Shown here: positions 1 through 11,741 of the stretch, piece after piece
Numbering within the stretch: the stretch's first letter is position 1
Layout: each line of letters opens with the position of its first letter
Assembly: GCA_036971475.1 (NCBI GenBank)
Contig: JBAIZL010000002.1
Coordinates: 355,883,582 to 355,947,581 of the forward strand
Direction of reading: 5' to 3'
DNA: 64,000 nt
Source of the DNA: Prosapia bicincta
Lineage: Eukaryota > Arthropoda > Insecta > Hemiptera > Cercopidae
Position numbers and translations under genes: made by a program
Notes under the pieces: model-generated
What the model saw: the letters and a program-made list of their open reading frames with translations, nothing else
Told to the model about the DNA's origin: nothing
Databases searched by the model: none

Positions 1-2
1 TA

Positions 3-650
3 AGAGTTGGAGTTCTAAAAGAAAATCCCTTTTTGTTTGCCATTCCCGGAACGGCAAATTCGTTCTACAGGGAATCTGATGTAATAAGGGAATTTAGGAC
101 AAAAGCCGGAACAAAACATCCCAAAAAAATTACCACAACATCTTTACGAAAGGAAGTTGCAACCTTATCAGCTGTTTGTGGGTTATCCGAAATTGATATA
201 AAACAGTTAGCAACTTTCTTAGGCCATGACATTAAAACCCACAGAGAACATTATAGGCTTCCAGAAGCTACTTTCCAAACTGCTAAAGTGTCTCAATTTT
301 GAATGCGAATTCTCGATCTGAACGTAACAGATATCAAGAATGACAATCACGTGTCCCATCAGGATAATAATTTGGAACAAATTCCTAATAAAGTTAATGC
401 GGAAATATTCATTGATAACAGTGTCGAGGAAAATGAATTAAAAATAAAACCAGTTTACAGTAAAAAGAAATGTTTGAAAAGAATTTGGTCAGATTCTGAG
501 AAAAAAGCTGTCATTAAGGAATTCAATAAAGAAATATTACTTGGCATAATTCCTGGTAAAGAATCTTGTGTCGCTTGTATAGCAAAATACGATGTACTTT
601 CAGCAAGGAAGTGGACAGATATAAAATATTTTGTAAAGAACAGGATTTAA
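3..650 (+). pseudogene. Tyrosine-recombinase-like gene, 3' part, with in-frame TGA
   Basis: The frame is already open at the first base of the window, so the gene continues upstream. The first 99 residues resemble the catalytic end of tyrosine recombinases. An arginine lies in the segment T-S-L-R-K-E-V-A-T (about residues 42-50) and L-G-H (about 74-76) is followed by H-x-x-H-Y-R, where the tyrosine would be the nucleophile. A TGA at 300-302 interrupts the frame, which then runs on in the same phase for 115 codons to a TAA at 648-650. The downstream half ends in a basic stretch with W-S-x-x-E-K-K-A-V, P-G-K-x-x-C-x-x-C and K-Y-F-V-K-N-R. I recognise that tail, from memory, in a recurrent uncharacterised Crypton-like family of arthropod and fish genomes. 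Both halves therefore belong to one gene. It is probably a pseudogene. TGA readthrough or a base error is possible. Confidence 0.6.
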
Positions 651-1429
651 CAATATTTTAAAAATTATAAACTAAATATTATTTTTGCGTTCTATATATT
701 TTTGAAGAAGCTTAAAGAATACAAAGAGCGTTTTAATCATTTACTTACTGTAGTTTTAAAAGTTTTTGTAATTATGTATTAAAAATATTGTTTACTAAAT
801 ATTTAATATAAGGCTACTAATATTCCTTCTAACTAAATTCTGTCAAATGTAACAATTTTAACTTTTCAATTTCAAAATATATAATATTTAAAATTTGAAT
901 GTACTATAGTTTACGTCACTTCTTTTCTTATAATTTAGCTGCCCTATTATATATAATCAATGTATCATTTTATAACTTGAATATGTAGGATTATGTCTCT
1001 AATGTAAATATTATTTTTTTAATTAGTTATTTTACAAGTTTTATCATGTAGTATTTAAAACACTTTTATTGTTTGTAATCTTTTTAGTTGTACAAAAGTT
1101 AATTACTGTCTTTTACATTACACTCCTGTCGTATTTAGATACATTTGTTATCATTTATTTGTGTGCAAAAAAATAAAATTTTATACCACAATTTGTGAAT
1201 AATTAAATTCGACAGTTTTCAAGAATATTTTATTAAGTTAAGTAAGTAGTTAATCGTTAAAATAGATATTTATAGTATGTTGCGAAAAGGTTTATCTTAT
1301 AGGTTATTGAAAATGTACGTTTATAGTTTAATAACTTTATCTGAATAGTATTATTGTTTTCTATTTCATATTTAGTACCACTTATATTTGTTTTCGTAAA
1401 TTTTCTATTCTATAATTTCTGTTTAGGCT
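651..1429. other. A+T-rich non-coding stretch
   Basis: This follows the recombinase-like frame and may be its 3' untranslated tail; AATAAA-like signals are frequent but not specific. I see no open frame or repeat of note. Confidence 0.4.
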
Positions 1430-2165
1430 CTTTAAACTATTTACTACTGAGAACAATAAAAAAATCACAGTAATACTATATTGATTTTCTCGTAGCCTAT
1501 CTCCCACTGTGTTTTCATTTACTCAGAACGCCATTTTCATCAGCAAAATAAATTACCTTCCTATGGATATAGACTACACATATGAAAAATAATTTATGTA
1601 GGATTTTTTTAATGTTAATAATCTGTAAGTAACCCTAACGTTATTTAATCATATTATTATGTAATACTATTAACCCAGTACTATAAATACATTGAGAATG
1701 TTTTATAACATCAAGGAGTGTAGGCCTACTTGTGGTTGTTAGTTAATTAATTGTTTTTATTGAAACATAAATAATATTTTTTAAATTGAGATGTGTAGTT
1801 TGCTAAATGCCTAAATGTCCTACAAAATATAAAATTATAAACAAATTTATTGCTGTGTAAACCTCAGTTAAATATTTAAACATAGAACAAAGGAATTGAT
1901 TAAAATAATTTCATTAAACTTATTGGCTTATTATAACATTTAAAAACTAGAAAAATGTAGTTTAAAGGAAAATAATCAAGCCTTTACCTTGAGAGTCTGA
2001 TATCACTTATATGCTACAACACAGATGATTTATCCATATAGCAATTACACAGTCACTTATAACTAAGTCAACTAATTTCTCACGCAACAGTACACTGTTA
2101 AATTCAGTTTATATTAAACCGGGCTTGGTAACTCGCTTTAACTTTACGGGGTGTCATCGTCCTTT
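1430..2165 (-). repeat. Long inverted duplication, left arm
   Basis: Read as reverse complement, this segment matches 15531-17005 block by block. The shared blocks surround 1500-1560, 1600-1740, 1780-1910 and 1930-2165, with roughly 75-85 percent identity by eye. The partner has about 730 extra bases near its middle. No coding frame is visible, so this is a dispersed repeat of unknown type. It lies about 0.8 kb downstream of the recombinase-like gene and could be part of the same element. Confidence 0.65.
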
Positions 2166-3471
2166 AATGATTAAATTTAGAACCTCTGGCATACATTATT
2201 CACTTGATAAACCGATGACGTTGTCCATTTTATACTTTCCGATATTATGTCCACTGTTACAAAAGAGGAATCTACTATTCTGAAATATAATTATTCCGGT
2301 CACTACCTAACTCACTGTCGTTAGTCTATGACTCTCAACCCAATATAGTAACTAAAATATTTGTTAAACTGGACAACAGGTGTTTCCCCACTCCCACCCT
2401 TTACCTGTCTTTGTCTTTTGTCACGTGTTAACGCCTTTCTTACTATTTGTGAAAGTACTTGGGGAAATACGTTCATCCGAATGTTTTTTTTAATGTCTGT
2501 GATCGTCTCAATGTCAAAAGCCTTTACAGATTAGTAAATTTTACAAAACAAATCAAATAATTGATTTATGTTCTCAATATAGCAATAACTATATTTGAAT
2601 GTAGCCTTCATAGGCAGCGGACTAAAAGGCCGTACTCCAGATTCTATAAAGAATATTTAAGAGTAGTTGTAAAAACCAAATTAAATTTCACAGTAGGACT
2701 CTAAGGGCTTTGTACTATGACCTCTCTAAGGTTTTACTTTGTGTTCCTTGTTTAATAGTTTAAAACAAACAGAAGAAATCTCGACAAGTTAGTGTAAAAT
2801 TTCGAGCCGAAGGAACTGGTCCGGTTAATTATTTTCATAGATAAGGAGAAACAACAATGTTGCAACAACTAATATCAGTAGGAGTACTACATCTTAAGTA
2901 TTAATTTGACGGAAGGATGTAGAAAGAGTAAAGCTGTTTAGTAGTGTTTTTCAATGTTATTTTGCACATAATTGATTAGCAAAATTTCGGTGCCAACCAA
3001 ATTGTTACGGTTTATAAATCAAGCGATTAAGAAGGAAGAACGCTGACACTGAGGACTAGATAGACACTGAGATATTCCAAAGAAGAATGCACATGGGACT
3101 CCTACTGGATGGACGGAAACAACACAAACAACTTGCTTTCATTCAATAAATTCATAAAATAAATACTATTACAGAAGTAAATAAAGAATTTTCAAGGATA
3201 AAATGTAATATTTCGTATACCTATAGTGGGACGGACAGTTTGTCAAGTGTCGAAATTCTGTCATCAAACGACAACAATAATCTTTGAAAAGTGCAGTGAG
3301 TTACGACCAATAACCTAACACCAACACCTAAGAAACAAATCTGAAATTATATTTCGATAAACATTTAAAACATTTACAAATTATGATAATGATGACCTTT
3401 CGGAAAATAATTTGCTTCCATTATGAGGCCTAAGTACATGGTAATCCAAATTGTGTCATACGTAAAAATAC
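2166..3471. other. Non-coding stretch
   Basis: I find no supported gene, RNA or repeat here; the composition is A+T-rich without microsatellites. Confidence 0.4.
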
Positions 3472-3660
3472 GAAAACCATAACTATTACTAAAAATACAA
3501 AAACCTAACATACATTAAAAATGACTTTACCAAATACATGAAGATTATTTTTGATAACTTCCACTTTCTGATTTAGATTTTTTGAAAAGAACTAAATTTT
3601 ATAAAACAAATTGCTGTTAACAATGGATAAAATCCCACATTGTTAGACAATATTTCAAAA
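3472..3660 (+). repeat. Direct repeat, copy 1
   Basis: About 189 bases here recur in the same orientation at 4063-4250 with around 93 percent identity. The two copies are about 590 bases apart. Neither has a coding frame. The pair could be terminal repeats of a small element or a local duplication. Confidence 0.7.
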
Positions 3661-4062
3661 AAAAATAGTGACACCGTGAATACTGAAATCAACTGTATAT
3701 GGAAAGGAGAAGATTCCGTTCCACATTAAAAATTTTTATATTAATTAAAAAAACCTCTCACCACAAATTCAACAAACTTTATTTTAACCTTATGTACATT
3801 TCGACTACAAAGTAATCATCTTCAGAGGTATGTTAACAATAATTACAGCTACACTGTACTTCCGTCTGTATTCTTCCGTCAAATCTTGGTTCGCACTTTT
3901 TAAAAGATATTTGACACCATCATTGTTAATGTATTAAAATCCATCACCGTTAAGTCATGTCCTATTGAGATAATATTAGTCCGTAAGCACCACAGCACAG
4001 CAGAATAATCATATTATCTTTTGCGGCATTAAACCCCCAACATATTTCTCCTCCTTAGATAA
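3661..4062 (+). repeat. Spacer between direct repeats, with a relic of the 19.2-kb hairpin family
   Basis: Within the spacer, bases around 3770-3835 resemble the left arm of the foldback element at 19194-19400. They share a motif close to ACATTTCG followed by TACAAAGTAATCAT and CAGAG. The rest shows nothing recognisable. Confidence 0.4.
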
Positions 4063-4250
4063 GAAAACCATAACTATTACTAAAAATTACAAAAACCTAA
4101 ATTACATTAAAAAGGACTTTACCAATTACATGAAGATTATTTTTGATAACTTCCACTCTCTGATTTAGATTTTTTGAAATGAACTAAATTTTATAAAACA
4201 AATTGCTGTTAACAATAAAAAAAATCCCACATTGTTAGACAATATTTCAA
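4063..4250 (+). repeat. Direct repeat, copy 2
   Basis: This is the partner of 3472-3660. Differences are scattered substitutions and single-base indels, so the duplication is not very recent. Confidence 0.7.
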
Positions 4251-5074
4251 AGAAAATATTGCCTTTGTGTTCTTAGCTATTCTCTTTAGCCAAACAGAAA
4301 CTAATATTGCTTTTAAAACTATAGGTAAATATATAGAGAAGAATAAATAAAGAACAGATAACTCTCTGGAACCAGAAGTCTATGATCTGTCATGATGTTC
4401 TTGTATAAGCCTAAGATATACTAGATGTACTGGATATTCGACATACGTTACGGTCTTTTAAGAAACTCATGTATGGTCATGTATATAGTTCTACTGTAGG
4501 GATGGATAATTAAACTATGCAAACCATATCTTAGAGTCAAATGATGCTTATAATAATAACTTGAGTATTTTACATTTTGAGAGAAAAGGTTATTTACTGA
4601 GATTTATTCATCAAAACCTGAATTCACACAGTCAAAATTATGTAACGATTTCGATTAATCTTTTGTCAAATGATAGACGATTACCTACGGGTGGTCCATT
4701 AGAGTTTTGGAGGTTTCCTACTAGTACGCCTATCAGTTATTTAAAAATAATCGTTTGAAATTTTAAACATCTCACTCCGAATAACAATCGACCTATGGAA
4801 ACATACTTCTTGTTCATGTATCGGCTACTGCCTTTTATCATCTTTGATCTGCCTTTTAATTTGTTATTTTCCTTGCGAATGCAACTTTTTAATGATTACC
4901 ATTATAGGAGCCTATTAACAAAAAAACATGTATGTATATTCAAAATAAAATGGGCTAGGTGCGGAGTCTCAGAAACGTTATACTTTTCTACTGGAGTGTA
5001 CTAGTACGTTCGTAAATATACATTACAAAAAATTATATACATTGAACCATTCGTGAATGAAGGTTTCTGGCATT
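4251..5074. other. Non-coding stretch
   Basis: Only short open frames of 65-69 codons occur here and none resembles a known protein. I see no repeat. Confidence 0.35.
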
Positions 5075-6120
5075 CGTTTTCGTCTTTAAATCCCCTTGAT
5101 ATGTAAACTATTTTTCGAAAAGGTACACATATATTTTAATAAGTAGCCTTCAGCGTACTTTATAAGATTTCGGTTGTTTTATCGGTAGAGCCTACTGTAA
5201 TGTATCGCGCCCTTTTTTTTGAAAAGTTAGTAAATTCGTTGTGGATCTTCACCAATAATTGTGAATTTTCTGTACTTCTGAAAGTTGTTTCAGAATATTT
5301 TATTGATGTGGATATGCTCTACTGTAACGGTGATAAGCAATGTATATGGAGCTGTTAAAATATTTTCTAGAATTTGGAAATGTTGATGGTCGAAGAAATA
5401 CGGCCAGTTTTCGAAACTGCTCAAATTGGTATTTGGTATAGAACGAACTATAGCAAAGTAAAGGAATCGACTCTCCAAATGATAGAATTAGCATTTTTAT
5501 TATATCATCATTTTCGGAAATGAAACATATACTAATCCAAAGGAAAAATGTGGTAACAAACGTGATCTAATCTATAATGATAGTGACTCAAAGAAAGTAT
5601 GAGCTGGAAGAGTTATTAAAACACGAAAATCTAGATACCCTTCACGTTAAGCAGGCAAAAATGGCTAATTGAAGAAAAGTGTGAGATCTGATTTAATTAA
5701 TGTAATTGAATCTGAAACTAGTTGTCACAAGCATTTACAAGACTTTCTGTTTCATAACCTAGTGCACACCTGGATGGTATTGCTCTAATTCATTCTATGC
5801 CAAATGTCATTTCGTTAAGTGTCGAAAATTTCTAGGATTTTTGTGACCACCAACGGCTCCAAGTTCTAGCAAGTATCTTAACAAATCCATCATATATTGT
5901 TTAATATCGTTACAGTAACATACCTACCATCAGTAAAAAAAATAAAGAAACCATTTTCAGAAGTAAAAGATCCAAAACAATGGGCGCGATAAATTACAGT
6001 AGGCCCTACCTGGAAACAATCGAAATCTTATAAAGTACACTGCAGCTACTTATTAAAAATTATAACTGTACCTGTTGAAAAACTATTTTACATATCAAAA
6101 GGATTTGAAAACAAAAATTA
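5075..6120. repeat. Inverted-repeat element with arms of about 385 bp
   Basis: The left arm, about 5075-5470, is the diverged reverse complement of about 5750-6120. Matching blocks include the motif around 5140-5215 against 5985-6060 and the block 5340-5460 against 5765-5890. The centre, 5471-5749, is unpaired. The short minus-strand frames inside are shadows. The shape suits a non-autonomous foldback-type element or an inverted tandem duplication. I found no target duplication. Confidence 0.55.
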
Positions 6121-6584
6121 ATTCCTCAAGCCTTGATTTTACCCTGCAAATGTACAAACTGTTCTAAACCATCTTCTTCGTGCTCCAAAAAGGAAAGTTC
6201 ATGCTGTTTATATTATCCTTGTAAAGAGAAATGCAGAAATGATAACAAGCAATAGTAGTTACAAATTATTTACACTAATGCCTAATCTTAGCATAATAAA
6301 TAGTAAAAAACTAAAATACTGTACTTTACTTAAAGATATGATAGTTTCAATCAATAATGACATCTAAAATGTTCCTTCTAGACGTCGACAATATTCCGTA
6401 TTTTAGGGTATGATCGATCCCCTATACTTTTTATTGTACTTTGAAAATCCTATATAAAATTGTGCCCTTCAGATTGCATTTAAATCTTTATAAATACATT
6501 GATCGATCTTTCCTATTTACAAACACATTCTCACAAATAACAAATTACATCTGCTTATAAAATTAGATCGTATATAAATATCTG

Positions 6585-6654
<70 letters not shown>

Positions 6655-7233
6655 TATATAACTAAATTAGATTCCAATTATTTAAAAACAAAATGTTGAG
6701 TAAATACTTTAACACACTTTTAACTTTCATTAAAATTTGACCTTATGCAAAATATCAAAGCAATTGCTGAAAACTAGTTTAATTGCAATTGACAGTCATA
6801 TTTTTAGCACTTTTATATCCTGTAGCAAGAGGAAGGCAAGTAAATTTAGGAGCGTGTCACATTGAGGAAGTACAAACATAGAGTATTAATAGACTTATAG
6901 AGTACACTATCACTAGCTGAGGCCAAACTGACGTTTTTTAGCTTATATAACCAGCAAAGATAAATCGTTTAAATTTGTTGTTCAGAAAATACATAGTAAT
7001 TTAAGAATAAAGTTAATTTGTCTCTCTTATATTAGTATAATTTAAATGTTTACATAAAATATTATGACATAGGCTGATGACTTAAATTTTAAAAAATTAC
7101 TTTGCAAAAAACTTAGGTATTTATTTCATTATATATGATTAAAATTATAAACCGTAGCAATTAAATTCTCTGGAAAATTCAATCTTTAAATTTAAAAACA
7201 GGATCTACCTTTCTCTCTCTAGTTCATTCTCTC

Positions 7234-7237
<4 letters not shown>
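6121..7237. other. Non-coding stretch with (TA)n at 6587-6651
   Basis: It holds an uninterrupted (TA)n tract of about 65 bases at 6587-6651 and short CT-rich runs at about 7211-7234. I see no gene. Confidence 0.6.

Positions 7238-7281
<44 letters not shown>
7238..7281. repeat. (TA)n microsatellite at the left flank of the LTR element
   Basis: A pure TA tract runs directly into the first base of the LTR. The matching right-hand tract is at 13849-13882, so the element lies inside a single older microsatellite. Confidence 0.9.
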
Positions 7282-7283
<2 letters not shown>

Positions 7284-7572
7284 TTATATAAACATTTTAT
7301 GTGAACATTTCATAATTAAATGCGTGCTAGGAAAATTCCTGCTTACGCAGCTTTAGTATTATATAGGTGTGAGAACAGAGCCCCGGCAGTGTGTAAGTCG
7401 CCTCTGTATCGCACAGACGTTTTCCACTCCGATTGAGTGCATATCAATTGTATTGTTTTATTAAGTAAAATTTATGTAACAGTTTTCTAAATTAATTATT
7501 TATTAAATTCAAAGGTTTGTAAAAATAAAAATCAATTTTAAAAACCTTTCTTGCTTAATATAAAACGTAACT
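7282..7572 (+). repeat. 5' LTR
   Basis: The 291 bases are repeated at 13555-13845 with substitutions only at 7389 (G to A), 7498 (A to G) and 7535 (A to T). A TATATAAA motif lies a few bases from the LTR start, and an AATAAA polyadenylation-type signal lies near 7524. The final T is shared with the primer-binding site. Confidence 0.95.
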
Positions 7573-7587
7573 GGCGCAGTCGGTAGG
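7572..7587 (+). promoter_or_regulatory. Primer-binding site, tRNA-Ser
   Basis: TGGCGCAGTCGGTAGG is complementary to the 3' end of insect serine tRNA, including the CCA. This matches the primer known for the 17.6/297 group and places minus-strand DNA synthesis directly at the LTR edge. The match relies on my recall of the Drosophila serine tRNA 3' end. Confidence 0.85.
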
Positions 7588-7596
7588 ACACCTCAA

Positions 7597-7619
7597 GGAC
7601 GTTAGTGAATATAACGTCC
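7597..7619 (+). promoter_or_regulatory. Hairpin in the leader just after the PBS
   Basis: GGACGTTA and TAACGTCC form a perfect 8-bp stem with a 7-base loop, ten bases after the primer-binding site. A role in packaging, dimerisation or priming is inference from position only. Confidence 0.45.
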
Positions 7620-7883
7620 GTCGGTTTTAACCGTTAATTGAGGAAACTTTAAGTAGAGTGAATATCTACAACCACTTAATAGAGCGCATATCTATTAAGA
7701 ACACGAGCGAATATCGTGTAGGTGAAAAGTGAAAAGTGAAAGTTGTTCAAATGAGCAAAGTATTTTGGATCAACTTGTAAGTAGATCTTAAGATATAGAA
7801 TTAAGAAAAAGTAGAGTAAATACTTTTTAATTTTATATAATTGATTTTTAATTTTATTATTTTAAAGAAAATAATATTTTAAA

Positions 7884-8981
7884 ATGGCAACGCCAACATT
7901 AAAGAAGTAATATCTAGATATGATTCCTGAGTATAGTGGAGAACCCACTATGCTCCACAGATTTATCTCAATATGTGATAAGATAGTAAATAAGTTTTAT
8001 GTAAGCGAAAATCCAGAGGATTTTCAAAATGAGTATCTGTTCTTCTCTATTCTTTCTAAATTAAAAGGCCAAGCACTGAAAATGGTTGTAAACTCTAACT
8101 CTTACAATTGGCACGAAACTAGAAAAGTATTATTAATTAGTTATTCAGACAAAAGAGATTGTTTCACATTAAACTTAGAGATGTCAGAATTAAAACAAGA
8201 AAGTAACGAATCACCATTTCAATTCTATGAGAAAATTCAAAAGTTACTAAATTTACAAATTTCATTTTTTATGAATAAAGAGCCTCAAAGGCAGATGGCT
8301 AAAGACGTTTTAATAGAATACGTTCAGAAACTAGCTTTAAGAGTTCTCCTTAAGGGTTTGCATGAACCCATCGGGTCACTAATGCGTACCAAGAACCCTA
8401 ACACTCTTAGTGAAGCACTTAATATGCTCACTAATGACTTTCAATTTAAAAATAACAAATTATTTCAAAATATTAAACAGAACATTCCACCTAGGACCCT
8501 ACAATACCCGCCTATTCGCAAACCCCTTCCTAACAAGCAAACCTTCCAAAATTATAGGCCCAACTACCAAAATAATCCTAACCAATTTACTAAACCTAAC
8601 TCATACGTACAGCAAAATCAGCAACCGAGACAGTCTAACAACTACACACCATTAAAAGTTCATCAGAAATTTGAACCAGAACCAATGAGCATTTCCACAC
8701 GTCAAACAGGGAACACAATTAGACAAAATAGACTTTATCAGATGACAGGGAAACCAATAGAGGAGGAAAATTACGATCAAACTATGAATCGATTGACTGA
8801 ACAAAAGACCAACTCTTATTTGACCGAACAAACAGATTATGAACCGCAAGAGGACCCTGACAGCTACATAGACTTTGACGATTCCACGCAAGAGGAAAAC
8901 GCATGCGGATTCACTCAAGAGGACAATCATACCCAAAATCATTTTTTAGGACTAACCACATTAAAAAGACATTTTCCATAA
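7884..8981 (+). CDS. gag: gag of the LTR element, early in-frame TAA
   Basis: Gag forms the capsid of the intracellular particle. Two starts are possible. ATG at 7884 fits a conventional N-terminus but meets TAA at 7908-7910, its ninth codon. ATG at 7920 in the same frame gives 353 residues to the stop at 8979-8981. The protein begins I-P-E-Y-S-G-E and carries a capsid-like helical region to about residue 175, as in 17.6/297-type Gag. A long Gln/Asn/Pro-rich segment follows, with no CCHC zinc knuckle, which is usual for this group. It overlaps pol by the slippery site at 8942-8948. The early TAA may be real, or the downstream ATG may be the true start. Confidence 0.8.
8942..8948 (+). promoter_or_regulatory. 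-1 ribosomal frameshift site TTTTTTA
   Basis: The gag codons here are CAT-TTT-TTA, so the heptamer reads T-TTT-TTA in the phase required for simultaneous -1 slippage. After slippage the ribosome enters the pol frame exactly. Gag terminates 33 bases later. I see no strong downstream stem by eye. Confidence 0.7.
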
Positions 8982-9034
8982 TGCATATAGAAGACGACAC
9001 AAACGAACTACCGTACATCCACGATCCCAAGACC

Positions 9035-9300
9035 AATTTAAAGATGCTGATTGACACTGGAAGTACGAGATCATTTATTAAAAAATCAATAGCTTTCCAA
9101 TTTTTCAAAAACACTCTAAAACAAGAGCCATTTGAAGTGAGTACAGCTCATGGAGTACCAAAAGAAAAATACAGTTGTACGCTACCACTTTTAGGAAAAG
9201 AAACAACCAAATTCTATTTATTTGATTTCCATAAAGATTTTGACTTACTCCTTGGATTAGATAACATAAAAGAATTAAAAATTAATTTAAATTTTGTGAA
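9035..9300 (+). other. Protease domain of pol
   Basis: The active-site segment L-I-D-T-G-S-T begins near 9047 with its aspartate at 9053, and the second conserved element L-L-G-L-D is near 9250. This is the retropepsin layout. An (AAT)n run at about 9362-9390 encodes a polyasparagine linker just downstream and may vary in length between copies. Confidence 0.85.
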
Positions 9301-9361
9301 TGATAAATTAATATTTCGCAATAAGCAAATGCCGATCAAATATTTTAACACAGAAGAACAA

Positions 9362-9392
<31 letters not shown>

Positions 9393-9871
9393 GCGAATGT
9401 CAAGAACAGAAAGCAAAAAAGGGAACAAGTTATGTTATACAAGCCCGCACTAGCCAAATGATTAAATTTAGAATACAAAATATTCAAGATGGAGAAGGAC
9501 TCTTACCATACAAAAACTTAAATGGATTAGAAATTCCGCAGTGTATAGTCTCAGTACACAAGGGAGAAGCCTACTGCCCTATAATAAACAACACAGAAGT
9601 AAATGTAGAATTAACAGTAAATGAACCATTAGAATTAAAATCTTTAGAAGAATACAATATCCTTAGACCTCATGTAATGCAAATGAACGCTAATTTCAAT
9701 TTATTAGATTATAAACAAAAAATTTCGAGAAAAAAAAATTTAGATTTATCAAAATTTAGAATGGAACACATGAACTCGGAAGAAAAATCCGCTATAACAA
9801 GTTTAATAAAAGATTATGCAGATTTATTCCATATTGAGGGAAACGATTTAACTTTTACCAACCAAATAAAA

Positions 9872-10680
9872 CATGTTATTAGGACTACTGATGAAATTCC
9901 CGTATACTCCAGAAATTATAGATATCCAGAGATTTACAAGAACGAAATTAATAAACAAACTGAGGACATGCTTGAACAAGGAATTATTAGACCTTCAAAT
10001 TCTCCATGGAACTCTCCTGTCTGGATTGTACCCAAAAAACAAGACGCTTCTGGCAAAAGAAAATTTCGATTAGTTATAGATTTTAGAGGATTAAACAAAA
10101 AAAACAATTGACAATAAATTTCCCTTGCCAAACATTACCGACATATTAGATAAATTAGGACGATCTCAGTATTTTACGACTTTAGATTTAGCCTCAGGAT
10201 TTCACCAAGTAGAAATGGATAAAAATAGCATAGAAAAAACAGCGTTTTCAACAGAAACAGGACACTACGAATTTTTAAGAATGCCATTTGGACTAAAGAA
10301 TAGCCCCCTACATTTCAAAGAATTATGAATAATATTCTGAGAGGCATCCAAAATGAAACATGTTTAGTTTATTTAGACGACATTATAATTTACTCCACTA
10401 GCCTCCAAGAACATATACAAAGACTTAAAGAAGTATTCGACAGATTACGCAAAGCCAACTTTAAAGTACAGCTGGATAAAACAGAATTTTTAAGAAAAGA
10501 AGTAGCGTATCTAGGGTATGTTGTTACACCGGAAGGCGTAAAACCTAACCCAGCAAAGATTTTGGCAATCAAAAACTATCCAATACCCAAAACCACCAAA
10601 CAAAAAAGGATTTTTAGGACTAATAGGCTATTATCGAAAATTTATTAAAAACTTCGCCAAGATAACAAAACCGTTTACTA
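9872..10680 (+). other. Reverse transcriptase domain of pol, broken three times
   Basis: Recognisable blocks are I-I-R-P-S-N-S-P-W-N-S-P near 9985, [11 protein letters not shown] near 10066, [10 protein letters not shown] near 10180, M-P-F-G-L-K-N near 10280 and the catalytic Y-L-D-D near 10372. The three homopolymer breaks all fall in this domain. Confidence 0.9.
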
Positions 10681-10789
10681 ACTGTTTAAAGAAAAACGCA
10701 AAAATAAATATAGACAATCCAGACTTCATAGAATGTTTTGAAACATGTAAAAATATATTGACTAACGAGCCCCTTCTACAATACACAGA

Positions 10790-11160
10790 TTTTGAAAAGG
10801 AGTTTACTCTAACGACAGACGCGAGTAATTTTGCACTAGGAGCAATTTTAAGCCAGGACAAAAATGGAAAGGACCTTCCTATAGCGTATGCCAGCAGAAC
10901 ATTAAACGACAGCGAAACTAATTACTCCGCGATTGAAAAAGAGTTATTAGCGATCGTATGGGCTACCAAACACTTCAGGCCTTATTTATTTGGGAGGAAA
11001 TTTAAAATTTATACAGACCATAAACCTTTACAATGGTTATTTTCACTTAAAGAACCAAATTCCAAGCTTATAAGATGCAGATTAAAATTAGAAGAATATG
11101 ATTATGACATAAGATACAAAAAAGGCAAATTAAACCAAAATGCCGATGCTTTGTCTAGAA
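10790..11160 (+). other. RNase H domain of pol
   Basis: T-T-D-A-S-N (Asp at 10818), an E-K-E-L-L-A-I block and Y-T-D-H-K-P-L follow the retroelement RNase H pattern. The domain ends near N-A-D-A-L-S-R. This part of the frame is intact. Confidence 0.9.
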
Positions 11161-11741
11161 TACTATTGAATGTTACTGATAAAAGGTCAACAAACACCCA
11201 ACACACTGTAGAACCAGACCTTGAATTATCTCCAGCGAACTTACTGAGTCGTTACTTCCCGGAATTGAATGAAGATAATGAGTCTATGGTCGTACAACTC
11301 GACGCAACAGATAATGCCAACTTAGAGTACGATCAAGAAAGTGACAGTCAAACCGTGCATTCCAACTTCGAAGGGAACACCCAAATTGAAATGCCAATTT
11401 CCGACGAGCCTGTAAACTTTGGGAAAAATCAAATATTTTTGTCACTAGTAAAATATGAGCCAAAGAAAGTAAAAATTATAAAACTATTCGGAACTTCAAA
11501 AATTCGTTTTTTAGTCGAAATATCAGAAAATAATTTTAAAGAAGACATAGTTAATTTTGTAAAATCATATTTGGTACCCAAAATAAAATATAATCTATAT
11601 TTTGAAGACGATTTTTACGAGAAATTTGCATCATGCGTAGCCAAAAATTTCAAACAAACTGAACTAAATTTGGTTAAGTGTAATAACAAACTCTTAGACC
11701 TAACTTCGGAAGAAGATACCTTAGAAACGATAAGTAATTAT

